15,794 bases of DNA from DASUZD01 sp036377055 (lineage in GTDB: Bacteria; Actinomycetota; Thermoleophilia; Gaiellales; Gaiellaceae): NCBI GenBank assembly GCA_036377055.1, contig DASUZD010000080.1:1-15794 (forward strand), given 5' to 3'. A program made the position numbers and the translations under genes. The notes under the pieces are model-generated. The model did not search any database, was not told the origin of the DNA, and worked only from the letters and a program-made list of their open reading frames with translations. This document shows, piece after piece, positions 1 to 7,900 of the stretch (position 1 is the first letter of the stretch; every line of letters starts with the position of its first letter).

Positions 1-1465
1 CCGCTCGACGCTCTCTCGCCGCGTCGACCTGCCGTCCGGCGGCTACCTCGTCTTCGACTACGCCGAGGCGTTCACCGTCATCGACGTCAACACGGGCCGC
101 TTCGTCGGCTCGCGCGGCAAGGGCTCCGGGGCGCGCCTCGAAGACACGATCACGAAGAACAACCTCGAGGCGGTCAAGGAAGTCGTCCGCCAGCTCAGGC
201 TTCGCGACATCGGCGGGATCATCGTCATCGACTTCATCGACATGGCGAACCCGAAGAACCGCGCCGCGGTCGAGGAGGCGCTGCGGACGGAGCTCGAGCG
301 CGACCGGACGAAGACATACGTCGTGGAGATCTCGCCGCTCGGGCTCGTCGAGATGACCCGTCAGAACGTCACCGACGGGCCGCGCGAGATCCTCACGAAG
401 AAGTGCCCCACCTGCGGCGGCGACGGGATCGTCGTCTCGGAGGCGACCGCTGCCGTCGAGGCCGAGCGGAAGCTGCGCGCGCTCGCGGTCGGCTCGAAGG
501 CCAAGGCGTTCCGCGTCGAGCTGCCGGCGAACGTCGCGGCTCTCGTCGTCGGGCCCGGCGCCGTCCGGCTCGCCGAGATCGAGACGCAGACGAAGCGGCG
601 CTTCCTGATCGAGACGAAGGACGAGGTCCACGTCGACCACTTCCTCGTGCTCGCCGAGGGGACGCTCGACGAGCTCCGGCCCGAGGCGCCGGCGCTCGAG
701 GGCGCGGAGAAGGAGCTCAAGCTGGTCGAGGTCGGGCGCTACGACTCGACGGCCGGCGTCGGGAAGCTGGACGGCCTGGACATCTCCGTCGCGGGCGCTG
801 CCGGCCAGGTCGGGAAGAAGGTCAAGGTCCGGATCGAGCGTGTGCTCGACGGCACCGCCTATGCCACGCGCGTCGGCGGCGCCGCGAAGGCCGAGACCCC
901 GATCACGGCGGAGTCTGAGGCCGAGAAGCCGACGCGGAAGCCGCCGGCGAAGAAGACCGCTGCGGCGGCCAAGGCCGAACCGGTCGAGCCGGTCGTGGAG
1001 GAGACTCGGGAGCCCGAGCCCGCGGCGGAAGTCGACGCAGAGGCCGAGACCGAGGAGAAGCCGAAGCGCAAGTCGCGCCGCGGCTCCCGCGGAGGGCGCG
1101 GGCGCAAGCGGAAGACGGCGGCGGCGAACGGAGCCAAGCCCGAGGGCGAGACGACCGAGACCGCCGAGACCGAGGAGGCCGCAGAGCCCGTTGCCGAGGC
1201 GCCGGCCGCGCCGCGTATCCACGTGCCGGACACCGAGCTCGGCGAAGAGGCTGCGCCCGAGCCCGAGGCGGTTCCGTCGGAGGACGGAGCCGGCCCGACG
1301 CCTGCGCCGAAGAAGAAGACGCGCCGCGGCTCGCGCGGCGGCCGCGGCCGGAAGAAGAAGACACCTGCGGCGGAGACCACCTCGGAAGGCGCTGAGAACG
1401 GCTCCCGCTCCGGCGAGTGGGAGTACGTGCCGATGTCCGAGTGGGACTCGGATCTGACGAGCTAG
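1..1465 (+). CDS. Rne/Rng family ribonuclease E/G, C-terminal part (5' end outside window)
   Basis: This is an endoribonuclease for mRNA decay and rRNA/tRNA processing. The frame is open from base 2, so the N-terminus lies upstream; 487 residues are visible. The DNase I-like catalytic core shows VIDVNTG and VIDFIDM, and their aspartates (visible residues 28 and 77) match the family's metal ligands. A Zn-link motif CPTC sits at 135-138. A short Gly/Ser/Lys/Arg loop after DVNTGRFVG (about 37-43) looks longer than I expect. After the small domain, about 238-290 resembles an OB/TRAM-type fold (inference). The remaining ~195 residues are low-complexity, alternating acidic stretches with two RRGSRGGRGRK boxes (1064-1117 and 1310-1363). 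The protein ends with an aromatic/acidic tail containing EWEYVPMSEWD. Position before rplU-rpmA-obgE is the usual actinobacterial context. Whether it is RNase E or G cannot be settled from this fragment. Confidence 0.95.
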   Translation, partial: RSTLSRRVDLPSGGYLVFDYAEAFTVIDVNTGRFVGSRGKGSGARLEDTITKNNLEAVKEVVRQLRLRDIGGIIVIDFIDMANPKNRAAVEEALRTELERDRTKTYVVEISPLGLVEMTRQNVTDGPREILTKKCPTCGGDGIVVSEATAAVEAERKLRALAVGSKAKAFRVELPANVAALVVGPGAVRLAEIETQTKRRFLIETKDEVHVDHFLVLAEGTLDELRPEAPALEGAEKELKLVEVGRYDSTAGVGKLDGLDISVAGAAGQVGKKVKVRIERVLDGTAYATRVGGAAKAETPITAESEAEKPTRKPPAKKTAAAAKAEPVEPVVEETREPEPAAEVDAEAETEEKPKRKSRRGSRGGRGRKRKTAAANGAKPEGETTETAETEEAAEPVAEAPAAPRIHVPDTELGEEAAPEPEAVPSEDGAGPTPAPKKKTRRGSRGGRGRKKKTPAAETTSEGAENGSRSGEWEYVPMSEWDSDLTS

Positions 1466-1470
1466 GCGCG

Positions 1471-1500
1471 TTGGCGAGGGCGCGCCGCCGCCGCTAGACT
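1471..1500 (+). promoter_or_regulatory. Probable sigma-70 promoter of rplU-rpmA-obgE
   Basis: TTGGCG (1471-1476) and TAGACT (1495-1500) are separated by 18 bases, directly after the RNase stop codon. The predicted start of transcription is near 1507. The 11 bases GCTAGACTTCC (1493-1503) recur exactly in front of tRNA-Ala (8210-8220). Read by eye, with no transcript data. Confidence 0.6.
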
Positions 1501-1509
1501 TCCTCGGCT

Positions 1510-1531
1510 CGCGGGCGGGTGCCCGCGTTTT
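1510..1531 (+). terminator. GC-rich hairpin with T-tract in the rplU leader (terminator or attenuator)
   Basis: A perfect 7-bp stem, CGCGGGC (1510-1516) with GCCCGCG (1521-1527) and loop GGGT, is followed by TTTT (1528-1531). It has the form of an intrinsic terminator. It could end RNase E/G transcription. However, it lies downstream of the predicted rplU promoter and 8 bases before the rplU ATG, so it would be at the 5' end of the rplU transcript and could act as an attenuator. Confidence 0.55.
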
Positions 1532-1538
1532 CCACGCT

Positions 1539-2069
1539 ATGAGCTACGCGATCATCTCCCTCGGCGGCAAGCAGTTCCGTGTCCAGGAAGGGCAGCGCCT
1601 GCTCGTCGACCGGCTGCCGACCGACGAGGGCAAGACGTTCACACCGCAGCTGCTGCTTCTCGGCGGGGACGGCGCGCCCGACCTCTCGCCGACGGGCGTG
1701 ACGGTCACTGCGCGCGTCATCGCCCACGTCAAGGGCGACAAGATCCGGATCGGCAAGTACCGGCCGAAGACCGGCTACAAGCGCCACAACGGGTTCCGCG
1801 CGAGCCTCTCGCAGATCGAGATCGAGTCGATCGGCAAGAAGGCGCAGCGCGCGAAGGAGAAGCCGGCCGAGGCGAACGCCGAAACCAAGACGGCCGGCCT
1901 TCCGAAGGGCTACGAAGACATGAAGGTGGCGGAGATCGCTGGCGCCGCGCCTTCCTGGAAGCTGCCGGCGCTCGAAGCGGCGCTCGCGTACGAGCAGGAG
2001 CACGGAAAGCGAAAGGGCGCGACCGCGGCGCTCGAATCTGCGATCGAGGCCCAAAAGGAGAACGACTAG
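1539..2069 (+). CDS. rplU: 50S ribosomal protein L21 with C-terminal helical extension
   Basis: L21 is a primary 23S rRNA-binding protein of the large subunit. Residues 1-98 form the complete L21 core, opening with YAIISLGGKQFRV and carrying the rRNA-binding segment IGKYRPKTGYKRHNGFR at 71-87. Typical L21 is about 103 residues; this one has 176. A charged Lys/Glu/Ala linker (about 99-121) joins a predicted helical module at 122-172, starting GYEDMKVAEIAG and including ALEAALAYEQEHGKRKG. I do not see a zinc motif or a known enzyme in the extension. The ATG at 1539 is chosen because L21 homology begins there; no clear Shine-Dalgarno precedes it. rpmA follows 2 bases after the stop, and obgE follows rpmA, as expected for an rplU-rpmA-obgE operon. 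Confidence 0.95.
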   Translation: MSYAIISLGGKQFRVQEGQRLLVDRLPTDEGKTFTPQLLLLGGDGAPDLSPTGVTVTARVIAHVKGDKIRIGKYRPKTGYKRHNGFRASLSQIEIESIGKKAQRAKEKPAEANAETKTAGLPKGYEDMKVAEIAGAAPSWKLPALEAALAYEQEHGKRKGATAALESAIEAQKEND

Positions 2070-2071
2070 CC

Positions 2072-2329
2072 ATGGCCCACAAGAAGGGACTCGGATCGTC
2101 GCGGAACGGCCGCGACTCGAACCCGAAGATGCTCGGCGTCAAGATCTTCGCCGGCCAGGACGTGAAGGCCGGGATGATCATCGTGCGCCAGCGCGGGACG
2201 AAGTTCCGTCCCGGCCCAGGAACGGGCCTCGGGCGCGACCACACGATCTTCGCCAAGCGCAACGGCAAGGTCGAGTTCTCGACGAGCGGCGATCGCCGCA
2301 CGATCTCGGTCGCCGAGCCCGCCGCTTAG
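2072..2329 (+). CDS. rpmA: 50S ribosomal protein L27
   Basis: L27 reaches toward the peptidyl-transferase centre and helps position tRNA. The 85-residue product is full length. It starts MAHKKGLGSSRNGRDSNPK, without the cleavable N-terminal extension known from Firmicutes L27, and continues with the family's hallmark GTKFRPGPGTGLGRDHT segment. A strong AAAAGGAG (2053-2060), inside the end of rplU, lies 11 bases before the ATG. The stop is 6 bases from obgE, consistent with one transcript. Confidence 0.97.
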   Translation: MAHKKGLGSSRNGRDSNPKMLGVKIFAGQDVKAGMIIVRQRGTKFRPGPGTGLGRDHTIFAKRNGKVEFSTSGDRRTISVAEPAA

Positions 2330-2335
2330 GTATTC

Positions 2336-3526
2336 ATGTTCCACGACCGCGCGCGCATCCGCGTCCGGGCGGGTCGTGGCGGGGACGGCGGGCTCTCCTT
2401 CCGCCGCGAGAAGCACGTCCCGCGCGGCGGCCCTGACGGCGGGGACGGCGGCCGCGGTGGCGACGTCGTGCTCGTCGCCGACCCGGACAGGCGCGACCTG
2501 ACGGGTTTTCGCGCGCGGCAGCTTTTCGCCGCCGGCCGCGGCGAGCCTGGGCGCAGCCGCCTGAAGCACGGCGCCGACGGCGCCGATGTCGAAATCCGCG
2601 TTCCGGTCGGCACGCAGGTGGTCGACGAAGGGCGGCTCGTCGCGGACGTGACGGCGCCGTCCGCGCGCGTCGTGCTCGCGCGAGGAGGAGGCGGAGGCCG
2701 GGGCAATAAGCATTTCGCGACGCCGACCCGCCGTGCACCGCGGTTCGCGGAGGTCGGGCAGTCTGGCGAGGAGGCAGAGCTGGAGCTGCGGCTCAAGCTG
2801 CTCGCGGACGCCGCGCTCGTCGGTCTGCCGAACGCTGGAAAGTCGTCCCTCCTCGCGCGCATCTCAAACGCGCGTCCGAAGGTCGCCGACTACCCCTTCA
2901 CGACGATCGCGCCGGTGCTCGGAACGGTCGACTCTCCGGACGGGCGCCAGCTCACGGTCGCCGACGTTCCCGGGCTGATCGAGGGCGCGAGCGAGGGCGT
3001 CGGCCTCGGCCACGAGTTCCTCGCCCACCTCGAGCGAGCGCGGCTGCTCGTGCACGTGATCGACGTCTCCGGCGACCTCGTCGCCGCGTGGGAGACGATC
3101 GACCGCGAGCTCGCCGAGTACGGGGCGGGGCTCGACGAGCGGCCGCAGGTCGTCGTCCTGAACAAGATCGACCTCGTCACTGAGGCGCCCGCGTTTCCGG
3201 TCGACGACCCGCGGATGCTGCGCGTGTTCGCGCTCTCCTGCGCGACGGGCTCCGGCGTCGAGGAGTTCCGGCGCGCGCTCTTCGACCTCGTCCCGTCCGA
3301 GGAGCCGCGGGTCGCGGCCGAGCCCGCCGACGAGCTCGCGGACTTCCTCGTCTACCGCCCGAAGCCGGCGCGAGGGCCGGCGTTCCGGCTCTTCCGCACC
3401 GACCGCGGCTTTCGGGTGACGGGGGAGGTCCCGGACGAGAAGGAGCTCGAAGCGGCACTCCGCGGCGCGGGCGTCCGGAAGGGCCAGGAGGTCGAGGTAG
3501 GGGACGAGACGCTCGAGTGGGCGTGA
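2336..3526 (+). CDS. obgE: GTPase Obg/CgtA (50S assembly)
   Basis: Obg is a GTPase in late 50S assembly and stress/ppGpp control. The 396-residue product has the glycine-rich Obg fold (about 1-157, with GGDGG and ARGGGGGRGNKHF). The G domain follows: G1 GLPNAGKSS at 163-171, switch I DYPFTT at 185-190, G3 DVPG at 210-213, G4 NKID at 276-279 and G5 SCATG at 301-305. The C-terminal OCT domain is recognisable by FLVYRPKP and GQEVEVGDETLEW but looks about 20-25 residues short: the helical middle usually found between the VxG strand and the final helix is largely missing. Only a weak TTAGGT precedes the ATG, so translation may be coupled to rpmA. The end overlaps nadD. Confidence 0.96.
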   Translation: MFHDRARIRVRAGRGGDGGLSFRREKHVPRGGPDGGDGGRGGDVVLVADPDRRDLTGFRARQLFAAGRGEPGRSRLKHGADGADVEIRVPVGTQVVDEGRLVADVTAPSARVVLARGGGGGRGNKHFATPTRRAPRFAEVGQSGEEAELELRLKLLADAALVGLPNAGKSSLLARISNARPKVADYPFTTIAPVLGTVDSPDGRQLTVADVPGLIEGASEGVGLGHEFLAHLERARLLVHVIDVSGDLVAAWETIDRELAEYGAGLDERPQVVVLNKIDLVTEAPAFPVDDPRMLRVFALSCATGSGVEEFRRALFDLVPSEEPRVAAEPADELADFLVYRPKPARGPAFRLFRTDRGFRVTGEVPDEKELEAALRGAGVRKGQEVEVGDETLEWA

Positions 3527-4074
3527 CCGCGATCCTCGGCGGCACCTTCGACCCGCCGCACAACGGGCACGTCGCGCTCGCACGGCGCGCGCAGGCGCAG
3601 TTCCACCCCGAGCGGCTCGTCGTCGTCGTGGCGGAGCGGCCGGGGCACAGGACCGTCGTGCTCGATCCCGAGACCCGCGTCCGCCTCGCGCGCGCCGCCT
3701 TTCCCGGCCTCGAGGTGGAGCTCGACGCCCACCCGCGCACCGTCGACCTGCTCGAGGAGCGACCGTACTCCGACCCCCTCTTCGTGGTCGGCGCGGACGA
3801 GTTCGCTGATTTCCTCACCTGGAAGGAGCCGAACCGGATCCTCGAGCTCGCACGGCTGGGCGTGGCCACGCGACCGGGATACCCGCGCGAGCGGCTGGAT
3901 GCCGTGCTCGAGCGGCTCGACGCACCGGAGCGCGTGACGTTCTTCGAGCTCGAGCCGCGCCCGATCTCGTCGAGCGACGTCCGCGAGCGCGTCGCGCGCG
4001 GCGCGCCGATCGACGGCCTGGTTCCGCCAGCGGTGGCGGACCTCGTGCGGCGCGAAGATCTCTATCGCCGCTGA
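3517..4074 (+). CDS. nadD: Nicotinate-nucleotide adenylyltransferase
   Basis: NadD adenylates nicotinate mononucleotide to deamido-NAD in NAD biosynthesis. The nucleotidyltransferase signature GGTFDPPHNGH (residues 8-18, with HNGH at 15-18) and the distal PISSSDVR motif are both present, with FVVGADEFADFLTWKEP between them. At 185 residues it is slightly short. The usual SYTxxTL motif appears as PRTVDLL, so the loop around the NaMN site is divergent. The start is either GTG 3517 or in-frame GTG 3523. The latter overlaps the obgE stop as GTGA and gives the more typical N-terminus MTAILGGTFDPPHNGH; I consider it equally likely. Overlap with obgE implies co-transcription and translational coupling. 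Confidence 0.93.
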   Translation: MGVTAILGGTFDPPHNGHVALARRAQAQFHPERLVVVVAERPGHRTVVLDPETRVRLARAAFPGLEVELDAHPRTVDLLEERPYSDPLFVVGADEFADFLTWKEPNRILELARLGVATRPGYPRERLDAVLERLDAPERVTFFELEPRPISSSDVRERVARGAPIDGLVPPAVADLVRREDLYRR

Positions 4075-4081
4075 GCAGGGT

Positions 4082-4087
4082 TACACT
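4082..4087 (+). promoter_or_regulatory. Possible -10 element (TACACT) for rsfS
   Basis: TACACT lies 7 bases after the nadD stop. Transcription starting near 4094 would give a short leader with GAGAGGA (4101-4107) as ribosome-binding site. No convincing -35 is seen. Confidence 0.4.
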
Positions 4088-4118
4088 GTTTCGTAGACCC
4101 GAGAGGATCCGAACCGAC

Positions 4119-4475
4119 CTGACCTCACTCGAACAAGCCCGCCGCATCGCCGGCCTCGCCCAGGAGAAGCTGGCCAGGGACGTCGTGATCCTCGACATGC
4201 GGCCCGTCTGCATCTACACCGACTTCTTCGTCATCTGCACGGGCCAGAATCCGCGGCAGACGAAGGCGATCCAGGACGAGGTCTACGCCGGCCTCAAGCG
4301 CGACGACGGCATCCTGCCGCGCTCGGTCGACGGCCAGGCAGAGGGAACCTGGATCGTGTCGGACTACCTCGACGTCGTCCTGCATGTCTTCACGCCCGAC
4401 GCGCGCGCGTTCTACCGCCTCGAGGACCTGTGGGGCGACGTGCCTGCGGTGGAGGTGGAGGCTGCCACAGCGTAG
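4119..4475 (+). CDS. rsfS: Ribosome silencing factor RsfS (probable CTG start)
   Basis: RsfS binds L14 on the 50S subunit and blocks subunit joining when nutrients are scarce. The conserved core is clear: IYTDFFVICTGQNPRQ, GTWIVSDYLDVVLHVFTPDAR and FYRLEDLWGD. The first ATG (4185) would delete the conserved N-terminal helix. In-frame sequence upstream encodes TSLEQARRIAGLAQEKLARD, which fits the family start. No ATG, GTG or TTG exists in that frame between the nadD stop and 4185. CTG at 4119, 11 bases after GAGAGGA, is the best candidate and gives 118 residues, the usual length. nadD-rsfS adjacency is widely conserved. Function is near certain; the start is inferred. Confidence 0.9.
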   Translation: MTSLEQARRIAGLAQEKLARDVVILDMRPVCIYTDFFVICTGQNPRQTKAIQDEVYAGLKRDDGILPRSVDGQAEGTWIVSDYLDVVLHVFTPDARAFYRLEDLWGDVPAVEVEAATA

Positions 4476-4488
4476 AGCCTCGCCGGTC

Positions 4489-4517
4489 TTGAAAGCGCCC
4501 TCGCTCTGTGCGACTGT
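4489..4517 (+). promoter_or_regulatory. Possible promoter of the two-gene STAND cassette
   Basis: TTGAAA (4489-4494) and GACTGT (4512-4517) are 17 bases apart, just after the rsfS stop, followed by a strong GGAAGGGAG (4535-4543). The -10 is weak. The pair would let the cassette be expressed separately from nadD-rsfS. Confidence 0.35.
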
Positions 4518-4589
4518 TTCCACAAGGCATTCGCGGAAGGGAGCCGGGCCGTCGATCCTTCGATCCTGATCAGCTTTCTCGCACCGGCG

Positions 4590-4964
4590 TTGCCATACCT
4601 CGTACGGGCAGGGAAGGACGTCGCCGTGAAGGCGGCCGACGCGCTCGGGCGCGAGGTGTGGGAGCAAGCCCAGGAGCTGTGGGCGCGGCTGAGGCCTAAG
4701 GTCGAGGACAAGGAGGCCGCGAAGGAGGCCGTCGAGGCAGTCGCCGCCGAACCCGACGACGAGCTCGCTCGGTCCGCGCTTGCGTTCCAGGTCAAGACGC
4801 TGCTCCAGGCGGACCCCGTGCTCGCGCAGGAGCTCGAGCGGCTCTGGCAGCAAGGCGAAAGCGTCCGCACGACTGTCGCTTCGGGCGATCGGTCGGTCGC
4901 GATCGGCGGCGACGCTAGCGACAACACGATCGTGACGGGCGATCGGAGCAGCGTCCGGAGGTAA
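4590..4964 (+). CDS. Small helical protein with C-terminal Gly/beta motif; candidate partner/effector of the STAND protein
   Basis: I do not recognise a named family with certainty. From TTG 4590 the product has 124 residues. Amphipathic, Ala/Glu-rich helices (about 1-90) precede a Gly/Asp/Val-rich C-terminal segment with GDRSVAIGGD and NTIVTGD (about 95-122). That segment resembles residues 12-42 of the next protein, at roughly 13 of 29 aligned positions. The frame is open back to the rsfS stop. The in-frame upstream codons read VDPSILISFLAPALPYLV, a hydrophobic start like that of membrane-targeting helical-bundle effectors (Bell/HeLo-type; inference). A strong AAGGGAG (4537-4543) sits 7 bases before GTC 4551, so the real N-terminus may lie there or at CTG 4566. 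It is 3 bases from the STAND gene, so the two are surely co-transcribed. It could instead be a regulator or adaptor. Confidence 0.75.
   Translation: MPYLVRAGKDVAVKAADALGREVWEQAQELWARLRPKVEDKEAAKEAVEAVAAEPDDELARSALAFQVKTLLQADPVLAQELERLWQQGESVRTTVASGDRSVAIGGDASDNTIVTGDRSSVRR
4872..4955 (+). other. Gly/beta motif, copy 1 (C-terminus of small protein)
   Basis: Encodes GDRSVAIGGD, then a short spacer and TIVTGDRSSV. The alternating hydrophobic/small residues with G-D turns suggest stacked short beta strands. The same pattern opens the downstream STAND protein. Confidence 0.6.
4957..4962 (+). promoter_or_regulatory. Strong ribosome-binding site GGAGGT for the STAND gene
   Basis: GGAGGT lies 5 bases before ATG 4968 and overlaps the last codons and stop of the small upstream gene. 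It fixes the start and suggests tight coupling of the two products. Confidence 0.75.
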
Positions 4965-4967
4965 CCG

Positions 4968-7900
4968 ATGTCCTCGGCCGCTCGGCCGCAGAGCGAGGCC
5001 GCGGCGGTGGCGACCGGCGAAGGAGCTGTCGCCGTCGCGGGCGACGTCGTCGAGAGCATCATCGTCACCGGCGACAACGCCGAGATCCGGCTTGGTTTCG
5101 GGGCACCCGTCGGCGCGATCCTCTCCCTCCTCGGGCTGAGTCGGCGACCGCGTAAGAAGGCGCGCAAGACGCCGCTTTTACGGCGTCCGAAGCCATGCGT
5201 GGATCTCGTCGATCGTCAGTCCCAGACCGCTGAGCTTTTCGCCGGAGCCGACGCAGTCAACGTCTCGGGCGTGGCCGGCGTCGGCAAGACGTACGTGCTC
5301 GCCGCTGCGCTCGCGAGAGAAGAGGCGCTCGCGCTTCCCGACGGCGTGGTCTACCTGTACGCGAAAGGCAAGAGGCGCGAGGACCTCCTCCAGGCGCTCT
5401 TCGAGGAGTTCTACGATTGCAAGCCTCCGTTCAAGGCAACCGAAGCGGCGATCCGGAAGGATCTCGAGCGCAAGCGTGCGCTTGTCGTCCTGGACTCGGC
5501 CGAGCTCGAGCGGGATGACCTCCAGCAGCTGCTCGCCGACGTTCCCGGCTGCAGGTTCGTGGTCGGCTCGCGCAGTCGAATTCTCTGGGACGGTGCGGGG
5601 ATCTCGCTGACCGGGCTCGAGCTAGACGATGCGCTCAAGGTTGTCGAGCAGGAGCTCGGCCGGCCGCTCCACGAGATCGAGGCGGAGCCGGCGAGGCGGA
5701 TCTGCGTCGCACTCTCCGGCCATCCCCTCGAGATCCGCCAGGCGACCGCGATCGTCCGGGAGGACGGCTCGTCGCTGGCCGATGTCGCGGCGGGGCTTCC
5801 GTCGAGCGGCGGCGGTTCAGCCCTCGCCAAGCTCGCGCTCGACCGCCTGACGGAAGACCAGCGGCGGATCCTGGAGGCGCTGGCGGCGTTCGGGGGCGTC
5901 GCCGTCGGTGCCGAGCACGTCGGACCGATAGCGGACGTCGCCGATCCCGCCGCGGATCTGAAGGCACTCGAGCGGCGGCGGCTGGTCGAGTCGCATAGCC
6001 CTCGCTACAGCCTCGCCGGGAACCTGGTCGAGTCGACCGGGCTCGGCGATCCGGGTGACGAGATCTTCGAGCGCGTCGTCTCGCATTTCGTCGGCTGGCT
6101 CGAACGGACGCGCGGACGGCTCGGCGCCCAGCTCGTCGAGGCCGAGCCGCTCCTCGCGCTCCTACGCACGGCGCTTCGAGGTCAGCGCATGCGCGAGGCG
6201 ATCGCGCTCGGCCGGGGCCTGGCGGATTCGTTCTCCGCTGCCCGGCGATTCGGAACGGCCGCTGAGATCCACGAGGGTGTGCTCCACGCAGCGCGTGCGA
6301 CGAAGGACCGCGCAGCCGAGGCGTGGGCGCTCCACCAGCGAGGAACACACGCCGCCGCACTGCATGGGCCGGACGCCGGCGCCGAGGATCTCCGACACGC
6401 CCGCCGCATGCGGGAGGAGCTTGGCGATCACGTCGGCGCGGAGGCGAGCGAGACGAACCTCGTGACGGCGGTGCGCGCCGCTCAGCCCCCGTCGCCTTTC
6501 ATGCGTCTCGTCTACGGCATCCTTCGGCTCCCGCTGCTCGTGGCGGTGCTCGTGGCCGCGTCGGTCGTCGCGCTGCCGACAGGCACGGCGCTGGGCGTCT
6601 ACTACGGGGTTCACCACGGCGGTGGTGGCGGCGGTGGCGACGGTACGACTCCGCAGGGCATCCTCGTCGTCGTGAAGGCGGGGAAGGGCCAGGGGACCGT
6701 CACGAGCGACACCGGCGCGATCGACTGCGGTTCGGCGTGCCGGGACACAGCCGACGCGGGCACGACCGTCAAGCTGGTAGCGCGGGCGGATCAGGGCTCG
6801 CGGTTCACTGGCTGGCGTGGGAGCGGCTGCACCGGGACGGGCGCGTGCACCGTGGAGATCGACGGAAACGAGAAGGTCACCGCGACGTTCGTGCCGGTGA
6901 GGACAGCGCTCCTGCGGGTGACGGTGACGGGGCGCGGGACCGTGACGAGCAGTCCGGGAACGCTTCGCTGCCGCTCGCGCTGCGAGGCGCGCTTCGTGCG
7001 CGGAAGCTCCGTGATCCTCGCGGCGAAGGAACTGGCCGGGTCCAAGTTCGTCGGCTGGCAAGACGCTCCCGGATGCTCCTCGGACCGCACGTGCACCGTG
7101 AGCTTGCATGCAGCAACCGTCTCCGTTCGGGCCGTCTTCGTGCGCCCGGCGAATACTCAGGTGCTGAAGGTGACGGTCACGGGGGCGGGAGCCGGGAGTG
7201 TCGTCAGCGTTCCGCCCGGGATCGACTGCGGCTCAACGTGCGACGCGCCGTTCGCGACCGGGGCGAGCGTGACGCTCGTACCGCAGGCCGCGGACGGATC
7301 CCAGTTCACCGGCTGGAGCGGCGACTGCACCGGCACAGGGCCGTGCAACCTCCAGATGACGGATACGCGCGCCGTCACGGCGACTTTCGGTCGCGCTTCC
7401 ACGCCCACCGAGACGCTCACAGTGAAGATCGGCGGGAACGGGACCGGAACGGTCGAGAGCAAGCCAACCGGGATCAAGTGCCCCGCGGCCAGATGTAGCG
7501 CGCTGTTCCCGGTCGACACTTCGGTCACGCTAATCCAGCACGCAGATCCGGGATCGACGTTCGCTGGCTGGAGTCGCGAGGAGTGCGGGGACGCCGACGA
7601 GTGCACGGTCACGGTCCGCGCGGGGGTCGCGCCGGTAGTTGCAACGTTCAACGCGGTGCCGCAAGAGCGTCTCCACGTCGAGCTGACGGGCGGGCACGGC
7701 GGCCGCGTGACGAGCGATCCGCCCGGAATCGACTGCCCGGACACATGCGACGCGTCGTTCCCGCGGGGCAGCAACGTGACTCTCACGGCGGCGGCCAGCT
7801 CAGGCTTCACGTTCGTCGAATGGAAGACGCACGACGCCCATTGCCCGGATACCAGCCCGTGCAGCGTCGTCATGGATCGGCCAGCGTCCGTCGGCGCCAT

